Assembly: GCA_963693315.1 (NCBI GenBank)
Contig: CAVNZG010001082.1
Location: 62,001 to 126,000 of the forward strand
DNA: 64,000 nt
Reading direction: 5' to 3'
Source: Diogma glabrata
Lineage: Eukaryota > Arthropoda > Insecta > Diptera > Cylindrotomidae
The position numbers were made by a program, and so were the translations under genes. Position 1 is the stretch's first letter, and every line of letters begins with the position of its first letter. Of the stretch, positions 34,464-45,715 are shown in pieces. The notes beneath the pieces were generated by a model. It did not search any database and was not told the DNA's origin. It worked only from the letters and a program-made list of their open reading frames with translations.

Positions 34464-34705
34464 TTTTTTTAATAAAATATGTGTATAAGGCATTACAATA
34501 TGTGCAAGAACAACATATAAAAACCATTTAGGACCATGGTGCCACAACAACATGCGTTCTAAGGTGTTGATGGACGCATATTTTTATCTTTTTGTTGTTT
34601 TTATGATTTTGTTTAAAGAATGGATAACGAAACAATAAATCGTATATCACATATTAAAACAAAAGCCAATATTTCATGATAGGATGTCTGAAATAAAAAT
34701 AAAAC
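34464..34705 (-). mobile_element. internally deleted LINE derivative, copy 1
   Basis: Reads on the minus strand: the end of the LINE leader (about 34690-34619, CCAATATTTCATGATAGGAT on the plus strand), a short AT-rich junction, the last LINE 3' UTR segment (ATGTTGTTGTGGCACC, ATATTGTAATGCC) and a short A tail (T run at 34464-34470). The whole protein-coding region is missing. The same junction occurs at 43569-44205 and 38160-38356. Confidence 0.7.
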
Positions 34706-36164
34706 ATGTCAATAGCAAGAGCTGCAAATTAGCCAGGAGTTTCGTAGGTAGAAATTCCTAATACCTAGCTAGAAATACCTCACTAATTTCCACATAAATC
34801 AATTTGCTTAAAATTCAATCATCAAATGTCGTCTACCTTTGTTCTTTTCGGCAATGCAGAAAAGTTAAATCAAACACTACCCCACAACCTACATATTATA
34901 ATATATTCAAATACGAATATCTTTTATGTAAATCTAAATAAATCACTTTGTTGTTACATTTTAAATAGTTAATGTTAACTTAACAATCAAAACGTGATTG
35001 ATTAATGTAATTACGTATAAATGAAAGGAAAACACATAATAATGTTATTCTCGTGACTTATTATAATCGTTAATTTTAATTTAAATAAATAGGTATTGAA
35101 TTTTTAACAATCAAAAATGAATACAGGGGATTCGGTTATTCAATTAGAAATTTTGTGTATGTTTACAAGCTAAAATTTAATTAGAAACATGATGATATGT
35201 AATAATTATTACTTAGTTAGTTATTAAATTTAGGCGATGAATCAAATTTAAAATAATATTATAAATGTGTGATAAATATCACGATGTGAATGACGATAAA
35301 AATTACATTTTGATCTATTTTCTATTTCGAGCCTTTGTGGAAGTATGGAGTATGACTCTAGTCTATTTTTAGGCATTGCAACGGAGAAACCAAAAAAGTA
35401 AAACGTCTGTCAAGCAATCCGTTTTCACAAACTACCGAATTCTACCAGTTTAATTTATTTTTATTGTTATTACACTAAAGCACCAAAAAAATGATATGGG
35501 TCTTATAAAAAAGTCAGTCTACAAGACTGTATAATGGTAAGCATATGGAAACTTTAGACTAAGATTATCATTTCTGCTGTAAACCGTAGCACATGCATCA
35601 CTATCAGAAACTGAACAATTTATACAAATATTTGTTGCTTTTCAATTGAAAACTAGAGAGACTTTATCATTTAACATCATGAACATTTTAAAGATGTTAT
35701 TCAAGATCCATTCACAGTGTCTTATGAGTTCTTCTTCAGTTCCTGAAGATGCCATGTAGTTTGGGTGCATTGAAGCCAGAAGAAAGGATCTAGGTAGTAC
35801 ATATCCAGTAGAGTCACCTTGCATTTACCATTGAAAAATCCGGTGAGAAAATACTGAAAGTCCGGTGAAAAATACTGTGAATAATGTTTTCAGTTTGAAT
35901 AAACAGACATTTATCTGTCAATGTACTTTTTATCCACAAATTCATCTTTATTAAGGACTGAACCGAGAATAGGCTTGTCAAAAAGGTCAATTATGTTAAG
36001 GAAAACTTCTAGAAGTATTTTCAAGTCTGTTCACATTCAGGTTATTGCCAAAAAACTTAATGCGTATTTGAATTACTCAACAAAAAAACTAAAAAAAAAT
36101 GACTTCCATTTAGAGTTCACTCTTTTATAAACCGATTCTTTGGCATTGATTTCAATAGCTATTT
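34706..36164. other. AT-rich DNA, possible trace of an unknown coding sequence
   Basis: A 60-codon minus-strand frame (35824-35642, with LPRSFLLASMHPNYMASS) has balanced composition, and another protein-like minus frame may lie at about 36100-35900. I recognise neither and cannot join them, so I leave this as unassigned. Confidence 0.25.
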
Positions 36165-36235
36165 AAAATATGTGTCACAGCAGCACATATATACATTTTA
36201 AGACCTAGGTCACACAACTACATGCATTTTGTGGT
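36165..36235 (-). mobile_element. LINE 3' UTR fragment
   Basis: Contains ATGTGTCACAGCAGCACATA and TTTTAAGACCTAGGTCACAC, diverged from the 3' UTR of the intact LINE (ATGTGTCACAACAACACATA). No A tail is visible. Confidence 0.6.
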
Positions 36236-38159
36236 ATCTGCGTTTGGTTTCAAGAGCCTATCTTCGGAAACAAAAGTGTTTGCCGACGTTTGCCTAAAAA
36301 ACGGAATACGTTCATTAATCCTAATTTATTCCAATTGATTGAATTGATTTCATTCTAAATAGTTTTAATACAGCTTTATTTGGGTTTAAATCATTCCAGA
36401 GGGAAATATTTTAGGAACGATTACAATAATTTTCAATCCCCAAATAGTTTGTAAGGCTTTCGAACATATAGATAGGTACATTACTACTCTTAAAAATTTA
36501 AAAATTTAAATAATTGAAAATTTAAATTATTATTACAACTAATAATGGAAATATTACAGGTTTCTGACCACTTTATAAACGAATTGAGTGAAGCATCCAA
36601 TATCGCATCCAAATTTCGAAAGCGGTGTTGCTGTATTGAAGTTGGATGATTGTTGGCGAGGTTCGTGGGTAAGTGACGCGAAACTTGTACGGTATGAATG
36701 CAAATTTTGGACATGATTGCGTTAAATTGAAGATAGAAAATCTGAATTCTTTTCAATATTGGACCTGAATTCTTTTCAATATTGGACTCCGCGGGGCGGA
36801 GAGGTTTTTTAGTTTGCTAGGAGCATACAGTTTTTGTTCGTAAATTAATTTTAATTACACTTTAGCAAAAGATGAATATATGTCTGGCAAGAAACTGATT
36901 AGTGTTTTGATGAAACTTGGTATTTGGTAATTTAATACATTTTTGAACAGTTTGTTATGCCCGCCAAACTACGTGATATTTAACAGGTAGCATTTTATAA
37001 GAAATCTACACCAACTCTAGAACAACAAGCTAATAGTAGAAACTAAATTCCTGTTCAACCACCAAACATTTCCATTTTCATGTATAATACGGCTACATTA
37101 CATTTTTTCATTAACATTGCTTATTACCAAACAATCAGTTTACATAATCTTCGGACTTCCTGTAAAAAAACATCAAAGGCATAATAGTTTTTTTATATGT
37201 TTGAATTCTCTCTAAAATATTTCGAATTTTAATTGTTTTATTTTTTCGCTTTGCTAAATAAAACGAAACGGAAGAGTCATGCGATCAACAAACAATTACT
37301 CTCCTTTTCTTGCTTTGTTTTAAATATTATAAATACTAAAAATATTTTGGTATTCAGTTGAGAAGCAATTTAAAATTTAAATTGAATATATTAAAACCAA
37401 GAGTTATGTTGAAATTAAAATGTAAAATTAAAATGTAATTAAGATTAAAATGTAAAATATTGGTTCTTGTGCTATTAATAATAATGAAAAAAAAAGAAAT
37501 TAAAAAGTAACCCAAGAAAAAAAAATGAATTATATGTTCGTGTCTGTTTTATATCTATAAATAAAATTTTGTAAAAGAATTGTCAATTATGATTTCAAAT
37601 GAAATCCTTGTCAGATGATAGTGTAAATGTCTAACAATAAATTCAATCTGTGATATTAAAAATAAAAGAATTGTGTTGTACAGAAATTTTTTTTATTTAT
37701 GTGTGATAATGCTTTCTGGTATAATGGAAACTGTGCAAGAATTTGTATTAATCTAATTTGCCGCAGAATGTATTGTGATCAATTACAATGGGGGTTCATT
37801 ATAAGAGAAAATAAATTGTGTTTGCATTTATATAAGTTGTGACGTACCAAAAAAAGGGGAAATAATGTCTTCCAATAGTCTAACTCGTAAATTAAAGAAA
37901 ATGAGAGTTTTACCAGAGGAAAAAGGAAATGTGAATCGCCTTATGTTGTATGATATGGTGGAGGACGTGTAATGCAGAGTGAATTGTGTATTAAATGGAA
38001 TAATGCGGTTCTGGATGTGTGTCCGACAAAATGATGTTGAAAAAGTAGCATTGTCTGACGAAGCAGATCAGCAGTTATAATAATGTAAGCTTATGTATCT
38101 TAATTTTTGTTAATTTACTATTGTTCTGTTTCAATTGGTTTCGAAAAGTGTAAATATCT
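36236..38159. other. AT-rich DNA with small repeats, no certain gene
   Basis: A 23-base sequence (CTGAATTCTTTTCAATATTGGA plus C) occurs twice in tandem near 36743-36788. A fragment of the beta element (AAGAAACTGATTAGT) is at about 36840-36920. An 88-codon minus frame (36756-36490) has no motif. Confidence 0.4.
37865..37972 (+). CDS. small ORF of 35 codons, unknown
   Basis: ATG context AAATAATGTCT. The product starts MSSNSLTRKLKKMRVLPEEK and is strongly charged, unlike neighbouring AT-driven frames. It ends shortly before a LINE-derivative leader on the same strand (38160). It may be a micropeptide, an exon (GAGGACGTGTAA could be read as a weak donor) or part of a transposon leader. I do not recognise it, and chance cannot be excluded. 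Confidence 0.2.
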   Translation: MSSNSLTRKLKKMRVLPEEKGNVNRLMLYDMVEDV

Positions 38160-38356
38160 ATGTGATCGGATTTATTGTTCAGTTAACAGTTCTTTTAAAA
38201 AGAAATAAAATAAAAAACAAACAAAAATGTTGCGTCTATCAACACCTCTGAACGTATATTGTGGTACCTAGGTGTTAGAGTTAGAAGGTTGTTTTATGTT
38301 GTTGTGACACACAGTTATTCCTATTATTCAACACATTTTATTAAAAAACAAAAATA
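38160..38356 (+). mobile_element. internally deleted LINE derivative, copy 3
   Basis: Plus orientation: leader end (GATCGGATTTATTGTTCAGT), AT-rich junction, GCGTCTATCAACACCTCTGA, GTTGTTGTGACACAC and ATTTTATTAAAAAACAAAAA. It has the same leader-to-3' UTR fusion as the minus-strand copies and lacks all coding sequence. Confidence 0.65.
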
Positions 38357-39590
38357 ACAGTCGGAGTAGCAATCGGTATAACACGATGTTTGAGGTATCT
38401 GAAGCTATGGGAGGCTATGGCCAATAAATCAATAAAATTATTAAACCAATAAAATGGCCAAACAAGAATCAATCTACCAATTCTTTTTGGCAAAACCCTA
38501 ACCAAACCGATTAACGTTTCAAATGATACAAATCTTCAAGTAATTTATGATCCATCAATGATTGCTTTTTGAGCAGGAGATAATATCCATACCGGAAGGG
38601 ATTTTTGTATGAAAACCTGCCGGCTCGTGTTCCACATAAACGGATTACACTGAATTTTCTAATGGGCTTATTACATCTGAATGTTAATATAAATTTACTT
38701 GTTGTAACTAAAAACTATAAGAACGGCTGCATTCACATGAACAATGACTGCATGTTTTGATTCTAATGGATGAAACTTTTTCAAAATTGTTGTTGTGAGA
38801 TTAAACGATTGTGCATAATCTACTAACTTTATCCTTTGGTTCAAAATCTTATAATTAGTACGAACCATTTATTTTAGTTTTACAACTTGTTCAAAAGAAA
38901 CTTGTTTATTTCCGTTAATAAAAATCAAGGGAGACGGAAGTTATTATTCTCCACCTACATAAATTAATTTTTTAACTTTTCGAAAGCTTTCTTTGAAAAT
39001 TATTACCACTTTGGTTTTACAATAATAAAAATAAAATAAAAAAAATCCTTTGTTCATAAAAATGTAGATTGTATTTTTCTTTGACAATAAAAATAAAAAT
39101 AAAAATTACATAATGGACATTAAAGTATATAATAAAAGAAGAGAAAAATCATTATTCGTCAAATTATAATAAAAAAAGCTCTATCGTTTAAGTAAAAAAC
39201 AAAGGATGCAATAAAAAAAAACTTTTTATTTACTAAAATAAAAATCAATAAATGTAAGCTAAAATAAGAAAAAATAAATAAATTAAGAAAGTTTTTTCCT
39301 ATTTTCATCGTAGAAAAAACATTTGTTATTATGTTAAACAATTTTCATTTTAACAAGAAAATTTTCTTTAAATATTCTTTTGTTTACTTTCATGTTTGTT
39401 ACCGTTTGTGTAATTTATTATGTGTATTTAAACATAAAAATGTCATAAACTTTATTAATATTTTCTCAGGTATGATTTTTTTTTTATATTTTGTTTTCTT
39501 TATTCCATAATTCAATTAACTCTGGCCTGTTTATGTATGCCAAAATTTAAGAATACTAATTTATTTTACTTATTTTACTTTTCGTTACAG
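38357..39590. other. AT-rich DNA, possible intron of the gene with the exon at 39591
   Basis: No repeat or gene recognised. It ends in a good 3' splice signal, with branch-like TACTAAT at 39554-39560 and TTTTACTTTTCGTTACAG up to 39590. Confidence 0.4.
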
Positions 39591-39716
39591 ATCCCCGAAA
39601 CGATTTTATTCATCATATCATTTTTATCATCTCTTAGCTTAAGGTTATATTAAAATGTTATCACTACTTTACTGTAAATTTACTAGAAATGAATAAAATT
39701 TAAGTCTAAACAATAA

Positions 39717-39930
39717 ATGCCAGAAATGTTGCGTAGTTGTGGATGTATACGACGTAAACGTCGGAGTCCTAGTTTTGAAGATTCATCATCATGTCGATCG
39801 TCGGAAATCGAACGTGGTGGTGAAATAACACCAAATGGTGGAAGTTTTTTGAAATTATTTGGCACTCGAGGTTGGTGTCGAGAATGGAGAAAGGCTGGAC
39901 GAGGGCTCAGTATGACAAAAATCGAAAGAA
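39717..39930 (+). CDS. candidate 5' coding exon of an unidentified host gene
   Basis: The likely exon is 39591-39930: an acceptor (branch-like TACTAAT, then a T-rich tract and CAG at 39588-39590), 126 bases of 5' UTR, then coding sequence from ATG 39717 (or the in-frame ATG 39726) to a strong donor GTAAGTAAT at 39931. It encodes 71 codons plus one base (phase 1). The N-terminus MLRSCGCIRRKRRSPSFE has a Cys-Gly-Cys pair followed by a basic run, a pattern often seen in palmitoylated membrane-attached proteins. It continues with a Ser-rich segment and WCREWRKAGRGLSMTK. Codon use is far less AT-biased than the surroundings. I cannot name the protein. No second exon is identified; the following 2 kb holds a gypsy relic. 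Confidence 0.5.
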
Positions 39931-40504
39931 GTAAGTAATTTTTTAATTTTAACTTTTTCGTAGTATGTATTTCAAGAAATTGTATTTTTTAACATTAACG
40001 ATTGTGCTATGTAATCTACTCTCTAATTTTTTAAAGGATTTTAAATATAAATCGTCTAGACGATTTTAGAAATGGAATTTACGTTAGTTTTAAATAGGAT
40101 TTAGATGACAAAATTTATTTTCATATTGGTACCAAACCAAACAGAAGAACATTTTATTCAAAATCGGGATTAAATAGATAATCTTAAAAATTTATAATAG
40201 CATTGGTGAATTAAGTAGAAGAGAATAGATTTTATTATGGGATTTTCTTTCTGTAAGAATTTTAAAATATTTTCGTTTGTTGAACTAAGAAGTAATGAGA
40301 TTGGAATTATTCAAGAAATATTAATTCAGATTAGTTGGTTTTCTTTCTTTTGGTTTAGTATACACATAATCCTACTAGATTAGTTACTTTCTCCAAATGA
40401 CGAAATGATTGTTATAGTTTTGCTTTTAAACGAGTTAGCATAGGTTTTTATCTTTAGAATTTATGGGCTGGACAATACTTTTATTTTAATTTTTATATAT
40501 AGTA

Positions 40505-42560
40505 ACAACACCCAGTGCTGACAACGATATTTTTTATAATGAAAATTTAAACGATAATATTTCTGGTCGTTTAGAAATTCCGGAAAATATACTAAAGACC
40601 GCACATCTTAATGATTTTGAAAAGATTCAATCATTAAAACATGTCGTAAATACAATGACTTATTTTTCCTAGATGGCGACAAAGTTTCAGTCGCATATAC
40701 AACACCTTATAAAATTAATACATTTTCAAATGCAAGTTCGATTTACATAAAACCTTATCGTCAAGCTCGATCCACCAAATATGAAATAAATCGTCAAGTC
40801 AATCATATGAAAATGGATGGAATTATTAAAGATTCTGAGTCACCTTGGAACTTTCCACTAGTATGCGTACCAAAAAATTCAACCAACAACAAAAGGATAT
40901 GGCGCATTGTCATTGAATATCGTCTTCTCAACGATATAACGATTTGAGATAGCTATCCGTTGCTTAACATCACAGATATTATTGAAAAACTGTGTAAAAG
41001 CAATAATTTTAGTATAATGGATTTAACCAATGGGTACTATTATCAGATACCACTTGATCTAATTGAATAACAAAAAACTGCAAAAAACAGAATCTGTACA
41101 CTTTAAATTTACACGAATAAGCATGGGGTTAAAAACGCTCCAAGTTCTTTCCAACTTTTTATGAACAACATTTTGTACGGATTAAAAAAAATTTAAAGGT
41201 TTCGTTTATTTGGATGACGTAGTCGTGTATGGTGAGGATCTTAATGGTCATAACTCGAAACTTATTGATATTTTTAATTGCTTCCGGGAATTTAATTAAA
41301 TAATTTTTAATATTTATATTGACAAATGCCATTTTCTAAGGCATGAAATAAATTTTATTGGGATATATCATTACACCTGAAGAAATTAAACCAGCAGCCA
41401 AATTCTGTAATTGTGAAGCGGTTAAGTGATAAGTTTTTTAATGAAAAGAAACGAAGAAATTTTTATCACTTCACCGCTTCACAGTTACAGAATTTGGCTG
41501 CTGATCCATCAAAACTTGAAACTACAAAGCATTATCTAACGCCTCAAAATGTTAAAAATTTACAATCTCTGTTCCTGTAATTGTGAGATTAGCTACCTCT
41601 TCTTCCATTGATCAGCCCATTAGAAATTCACAAATTTCATCTAATTTGTGGAATGATAGTCTGATCACCGATTTTTGTCAAGAATAATACAATACATTTA
41701 AATAACACTGCGTGTTTTCTCGAAATGAAATTCCTGCGAAAGATAGATTTTTATTAGACTTTAGTCACTTAAACGATCAAACAAATACAGGAAATACTCA
41801 AAACAAATCTATAAATGATAGACTCAATGGTTCTCGTCATGAGGATAAAGAGTTAGATTTCAATAACATAAAAGTTTTAAGAACATTTGAAGATATAAAA
41901 ATTGTCATAAAAGAGTTTTATTATAGTCCACTAGGATGGTATCCAGAACTTTATAGAACACAGCAGGATTAAAAGTTATTATTATTTGAAAAATATGTTA
42001 GGCAGAATCCCAAATTATATAAACAAATTGTGATTGTTGTCAGAAAAATAAAACACACTTGGAAGGCAAACAACATCTAAAAATTACGTCAACCTCATCT
42101 AACGCATTTGAAAAAGTATTTCTGGACATAGTCGATCCATTATCTTGGACGTTTTCAAATAATAAATATATACTGACTATATATACAGTGCGAATTAACT
42201 AAATATTTCATAGCAGTATTAATTCAGAATCAGGACACAAAAACAGTAGCACAAGAATTAGTTACTAATTTAATTTGTATTTTTGGTTCACCTTCATCGA
42301 TTCTTACCGACCTAGGTGCAAATTTTATGAGCCAACTTTTTAAAAGAATTTGTAAGCTGTTCAAAATCATGAAAATAAATATAAGGGCGCGTATTATCCA
42401 AAAAGCAATGGAACTCTGGTGAAAGAATATTGCAGTCTCGTCACATATTTGCAACAATTTTCAGCGAAAAATTTACTTGAATCTTGGGACTTGTGGTTAC
42501 CATATGCGATATTTTCGTACAACACAACACCACACACTAATAGTAGACATAATAATAGTT
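40505..42560 (+). pseudogene. decayed Ty3/gypsy pol (reverse transcriptase and integrase)
   Basis: Pieces of a 17.6/297-like pol lie in order on the plus strand with many stops and frameshifts. The reverse transcriptase shows IKPYRQARSTKYEINRQV, DSESPWNFPLVCVPK, IMDLTNGYYYQIPL and the YLDD box in VYLDDVVVYGEDL (about 41205-41240), followed by GYIITPEEIKP. A connection segment reads TPQNVKNLQS (about 41540). Integrase pieces follow: YYSPLGWYPELYRTQQD, DTKTVAQELVTNLICIFGSP, SILTDLGANFMSQLF and YAIFSYNTTPHT (about 42505-42540). Most of RNase H is missing. No LTRs are visible at either end. It lies downstream of the candidate host exon and may sit in its intron. Confidence 0.85.
41392..41503. repeat. 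hairpin of about 40-base arms inside the gypsy relic
   Basis: 41392-41432 (CAGCAGCCAAATTCTGTAAT...) and 41463-41503 are reverse complements with two mismatches, separated by 30 bases. The pol reading resumes after the second arm, so this is a local inverted duplication within the relic. Confidence 0.85.
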
Positions 42561-43568
42561 TCAAAATCAATGCTTTAATAGCAAAATGACAAATAATTAT
42601 TCAATATAAAAGTTTAATGTTGGTCAACATTATTTCAATCCGGGCAACATTTCAACAACTTTAGCAACAATTTTGACAAACAAATAATTTTAATTTTATC
42701 AAATGTTCGTTAGTATCTTTTTATTGACCATACAATAATAACACGCATCAATATTAGTATAATAACTAAATTTTATGTTATTGGGGCGCCACAATGGTTC
42801 AAAACGCATTAAAACACGCGCATAAGTGAAAAAAAAAATTTTTTTGTTTTCTCATAACTGACTATTAGTTTTGTTTTCTAACATATTAAGGATGTCAAAA
42901 AACAGTTTTACCAACAAAAAAAAATTAAATACATCACTATTATGAACGTAAATTAAAAGAAAAAATAATTGTTAATTATTGCATATATTTTTAATTATTT
43001 TTATTGAAAGTTTATGTCAGCAGTACCATAAGCACACATACATGAGACTTTATATTACTCTTTAAAAATGTTTATGCACATTACTAGAACCTTTTAAAGT
43101 CACAAATTCATGTATATAGTTTGTATGTATATATATATGTTAAATTTAAATCATGATACTTATTTCCTTTAATATGATTGCTCGCCTAATTTTCAAACAT
43201 CAAGCACTTGAAGGGCTTACTCTGGCTTACGACCAAATTTTTTGGATATCTACTAGTGATGTATGTACTAAGCGAGGCACTTAAATTCATCTGCCGTCCT
43301 TAAATCCTGCCGTCATCTGCCGTCCGTTATTCAAAACCGTCCTTAAATCGTTATTTTTTTTTTCTTTTCTTTGACGTAAATGTGACATGGAAATTTTTAA
43401 ATTTGTTATAGTTTTTGAAATATTTTTAGAATTTTGAAAAAAGTTTGTATATTTGATTTTGTAGAATTCTTGGAATATTTTTAGAATTTGGAAAAAGTTT
43501 TAATTTTTGATTTTATTTTAATTTTTGGAATATTTTTGGAATTAAGAAAAAAGATTCAATTTTTGATA

Positions 43569-44205
43569 TTTTTTTTTTTTTTTTAATAAAATGTGTTGTG
43601 TAGTAGGAATTACAATATGTGTCACAATAACACATAAAAACCTTTTAAGACCAAGGTCCCACAACAACATACGTTCAAAGGTGTTGATGGACGTAAATCT
43701 TTCTTTTTTTGTTTTTTTTATAATTTTTGTTAAAGAATGGATAACTAAACAAAAACTCATATCACTGATAAAATATGACATAGGCCAATATTTTATGATA
43801 GAATAAAGAAAATAAAAGTAAATTAAAAAGTAAATAGCAAATTTTTAAAAAAATTTGCTGAAACAAAACAAAAATGTAGTTGCCAATAATCCAGTCGGTG
43901 GCATATTCCTTGATCCTGTGACGCACCGTCTTTCTTATAGATTAAAACCCACACATAGTTATATGAAGGCTCGTTTCCCTAAGGAAGCAATAGCGTCTAA
44001 TCATCAAGGATTATTTCACAGCTAAGATTGAGGGTGCTACCGTTGACTGAATACAGTTCATCCGCCACCACCCCTAAGATGTCACCTTGGCTAGTGATAT
44101 CTCACTGCTATTGCCAGTGGTATGTGATATCTCACGTCACTTCGTATGTCAATAGCAGGGACTGGAGTACGCGGGGTTGTCACACCCGTTGATCAAAAAT
44201 TATTT
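43569..44205 (-). mobile_element. internally deleted LINE derivative, copy 2 (longest)
   Basis: Minus orientation: a 5' block with GTGGCGGATGAACTG and CGGTAGCACCCTCAATC (44200-44028), an intermediate region, the LINE leader end (about 43800-43736, GACATAGGCCAATATTTTAT on plus), the AT-rich junction, the LINE 3' UTR (ATGTTGTTGTGGGACC; CACATATTGTAATTCC) and an A tail (T run at 43569-43584). It interrupts only the left palindrome arm. Its 5' block matches the fragments at 7150-7300 and 25520-25650. Its 3' half shares one deletion junction with 34464-34705 and 38160-38356. Confidence 0.75.
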
Positions 44206-44859
44206 TTACAATATTTATACAATATTATTATTTTTGCAATATTTATACAATTTTGGAAAAAGTTTGAATTTTTAAGAATTTTTGGAATATTATTAGAATT
44301 TAGAACCAGTTTAAATATTTGATTTTATTCTAAGTTTTGGAATTTTGAAAATAGTTTAAATTTTTGATTTTGTTATAATTTTTGCAATAGTTTTAGAATT
44401 TTTGAAAAAAGTTTTAATCTTTGGTTTTGTAATAATTTTTGGATTATTTTTAGAATTTTGAAGAAAGTTTGATGTTTGATTCTATTTAATTTTTACATTA
44501 TTTTTGGAATTTTGAAAGAAATATGAATTTGTGATTTTGTAATATTTTCTCGAAACACTAAATGGAGAAGTTTTAAGTAGTTTGCTCAGTGTATCATCTT
44601 TTCACAAAATTATGTTAAAATAAAATACTGGTACTTCTACAGAGAATTTTATTTTTGATATACATATGGCTGACTAAAACTAAAAACAATGTCCTCAGAA
44701 AAGTTTGTTTCTGAAAACTAAAACCAGACCGAATTCTTAATATCTCAGAACTGTGAGATTTCAGCCCTTCACATATTTTATTATTTAAATAATAAAAATT
44801 AAAAAAATACTGTCATAACATTTTTTTTTTATTGATAATATTAAATTTTTTTTATAATT

Positions 44860-45613
44860 TTAAACAGTTTCTTCATCATCTGTTTCTTGTTCTTGAACTG
44901 TAATTTTGAATAATTGTTTCACATCTTTGTGATGTTCGTGTGTTTTGCGACTTAAAGTGGATGTTCGCATTTTTGGTATTAATGGGTCCGAAAAAAACAA
45001 GAAATCGAATAAAAATATCTGTAAGATAGTGAATTCTTGAATCGCTTCGTGCGAATCTACTCCTGAAAGTCTTAAAATTTTTGTTGCAGTGCTCTTGAGC
45101 TTCTTTGGACAGTTGTCCTGTTACAAAATTATATACACATATTCATTTATTATTCAATAGTTATTTAATTTCCAGTAAAATAAAGTTTTTCTCTTACCGA
45201 CTAGCAAAATGGACTGAGCTATGATGTCATAACTGTGCATCAGTATATTTATGTACTGTTGTTGACATAGGCTACCAATCATACTATTTTACAATTGTAT
45301 TTGCAGTTTCTAGTGTATATTTAAAAAATTTATTAGGATCTATATCTTCAGAGCAATTCATTGCAGTGAGAATAACGTTAAGTTGATGGATAAGTGTAAG
45401 ACTGTGATTTCTGCAGTGACTTTTTCACTTTCGAAAAACCGCCTAGACGTATTGCCATCATTAGAAGATCCAAAACCTAAAGTGTTCGTCACGAAAAATC
45501 AGGTATTGAAAGTTTATCTTAGTTGTAAGAAAAAAATGCAAAGATTATCTTTTACATTGTTACCTTGTTTTGGCATGTCAACAGATAAATTTAATTTTTT
45601 CTTAAATTCATCT
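44860..45613 (-). pseudogene. Transib transposase relic, inverted copy in the left arm
   Basis: Mirror of the right-arm copy and nearly identical, including both small introns and the C-terminal end. It is cut off at the palindrome centre. An extra T in the run at about 44989-44995 (7 T instead of 6, read on the minus strand) breaks the C-terminal reading frame that is open in the right-arm copy. Neither copy can make a functional protein. The opposite-strand frame 45383-45625 is an antisense shadow. Confidence 0.7.
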
Positions 45614-45715
45614 TGGATGTGCTAAAATTTCTTATAGGTACTCTTCATTTTACACTGGATTTTATATTTATAAATTTTTGTAAAATTGTACCTAATTTAT
45701 ATTTTTATAACAAGG

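Noticed and set aside
42230..42457. 75-codon minus-strand frame
   Set aside because: Antisense of the gypsy integrase relic.
40505..42560. Functional retrovirus-like element
   Set aside because: Many stops and frameshifts, no LTRs, and most of RNase H missing; it is a relic.
45383..45625. 80-codon frame, with a near-identical 73-codon mirror at 46010-45789
   Set aside because: Antisense to the Transib transposase relic. The duplicate arises from the palindrome, not from two genes.
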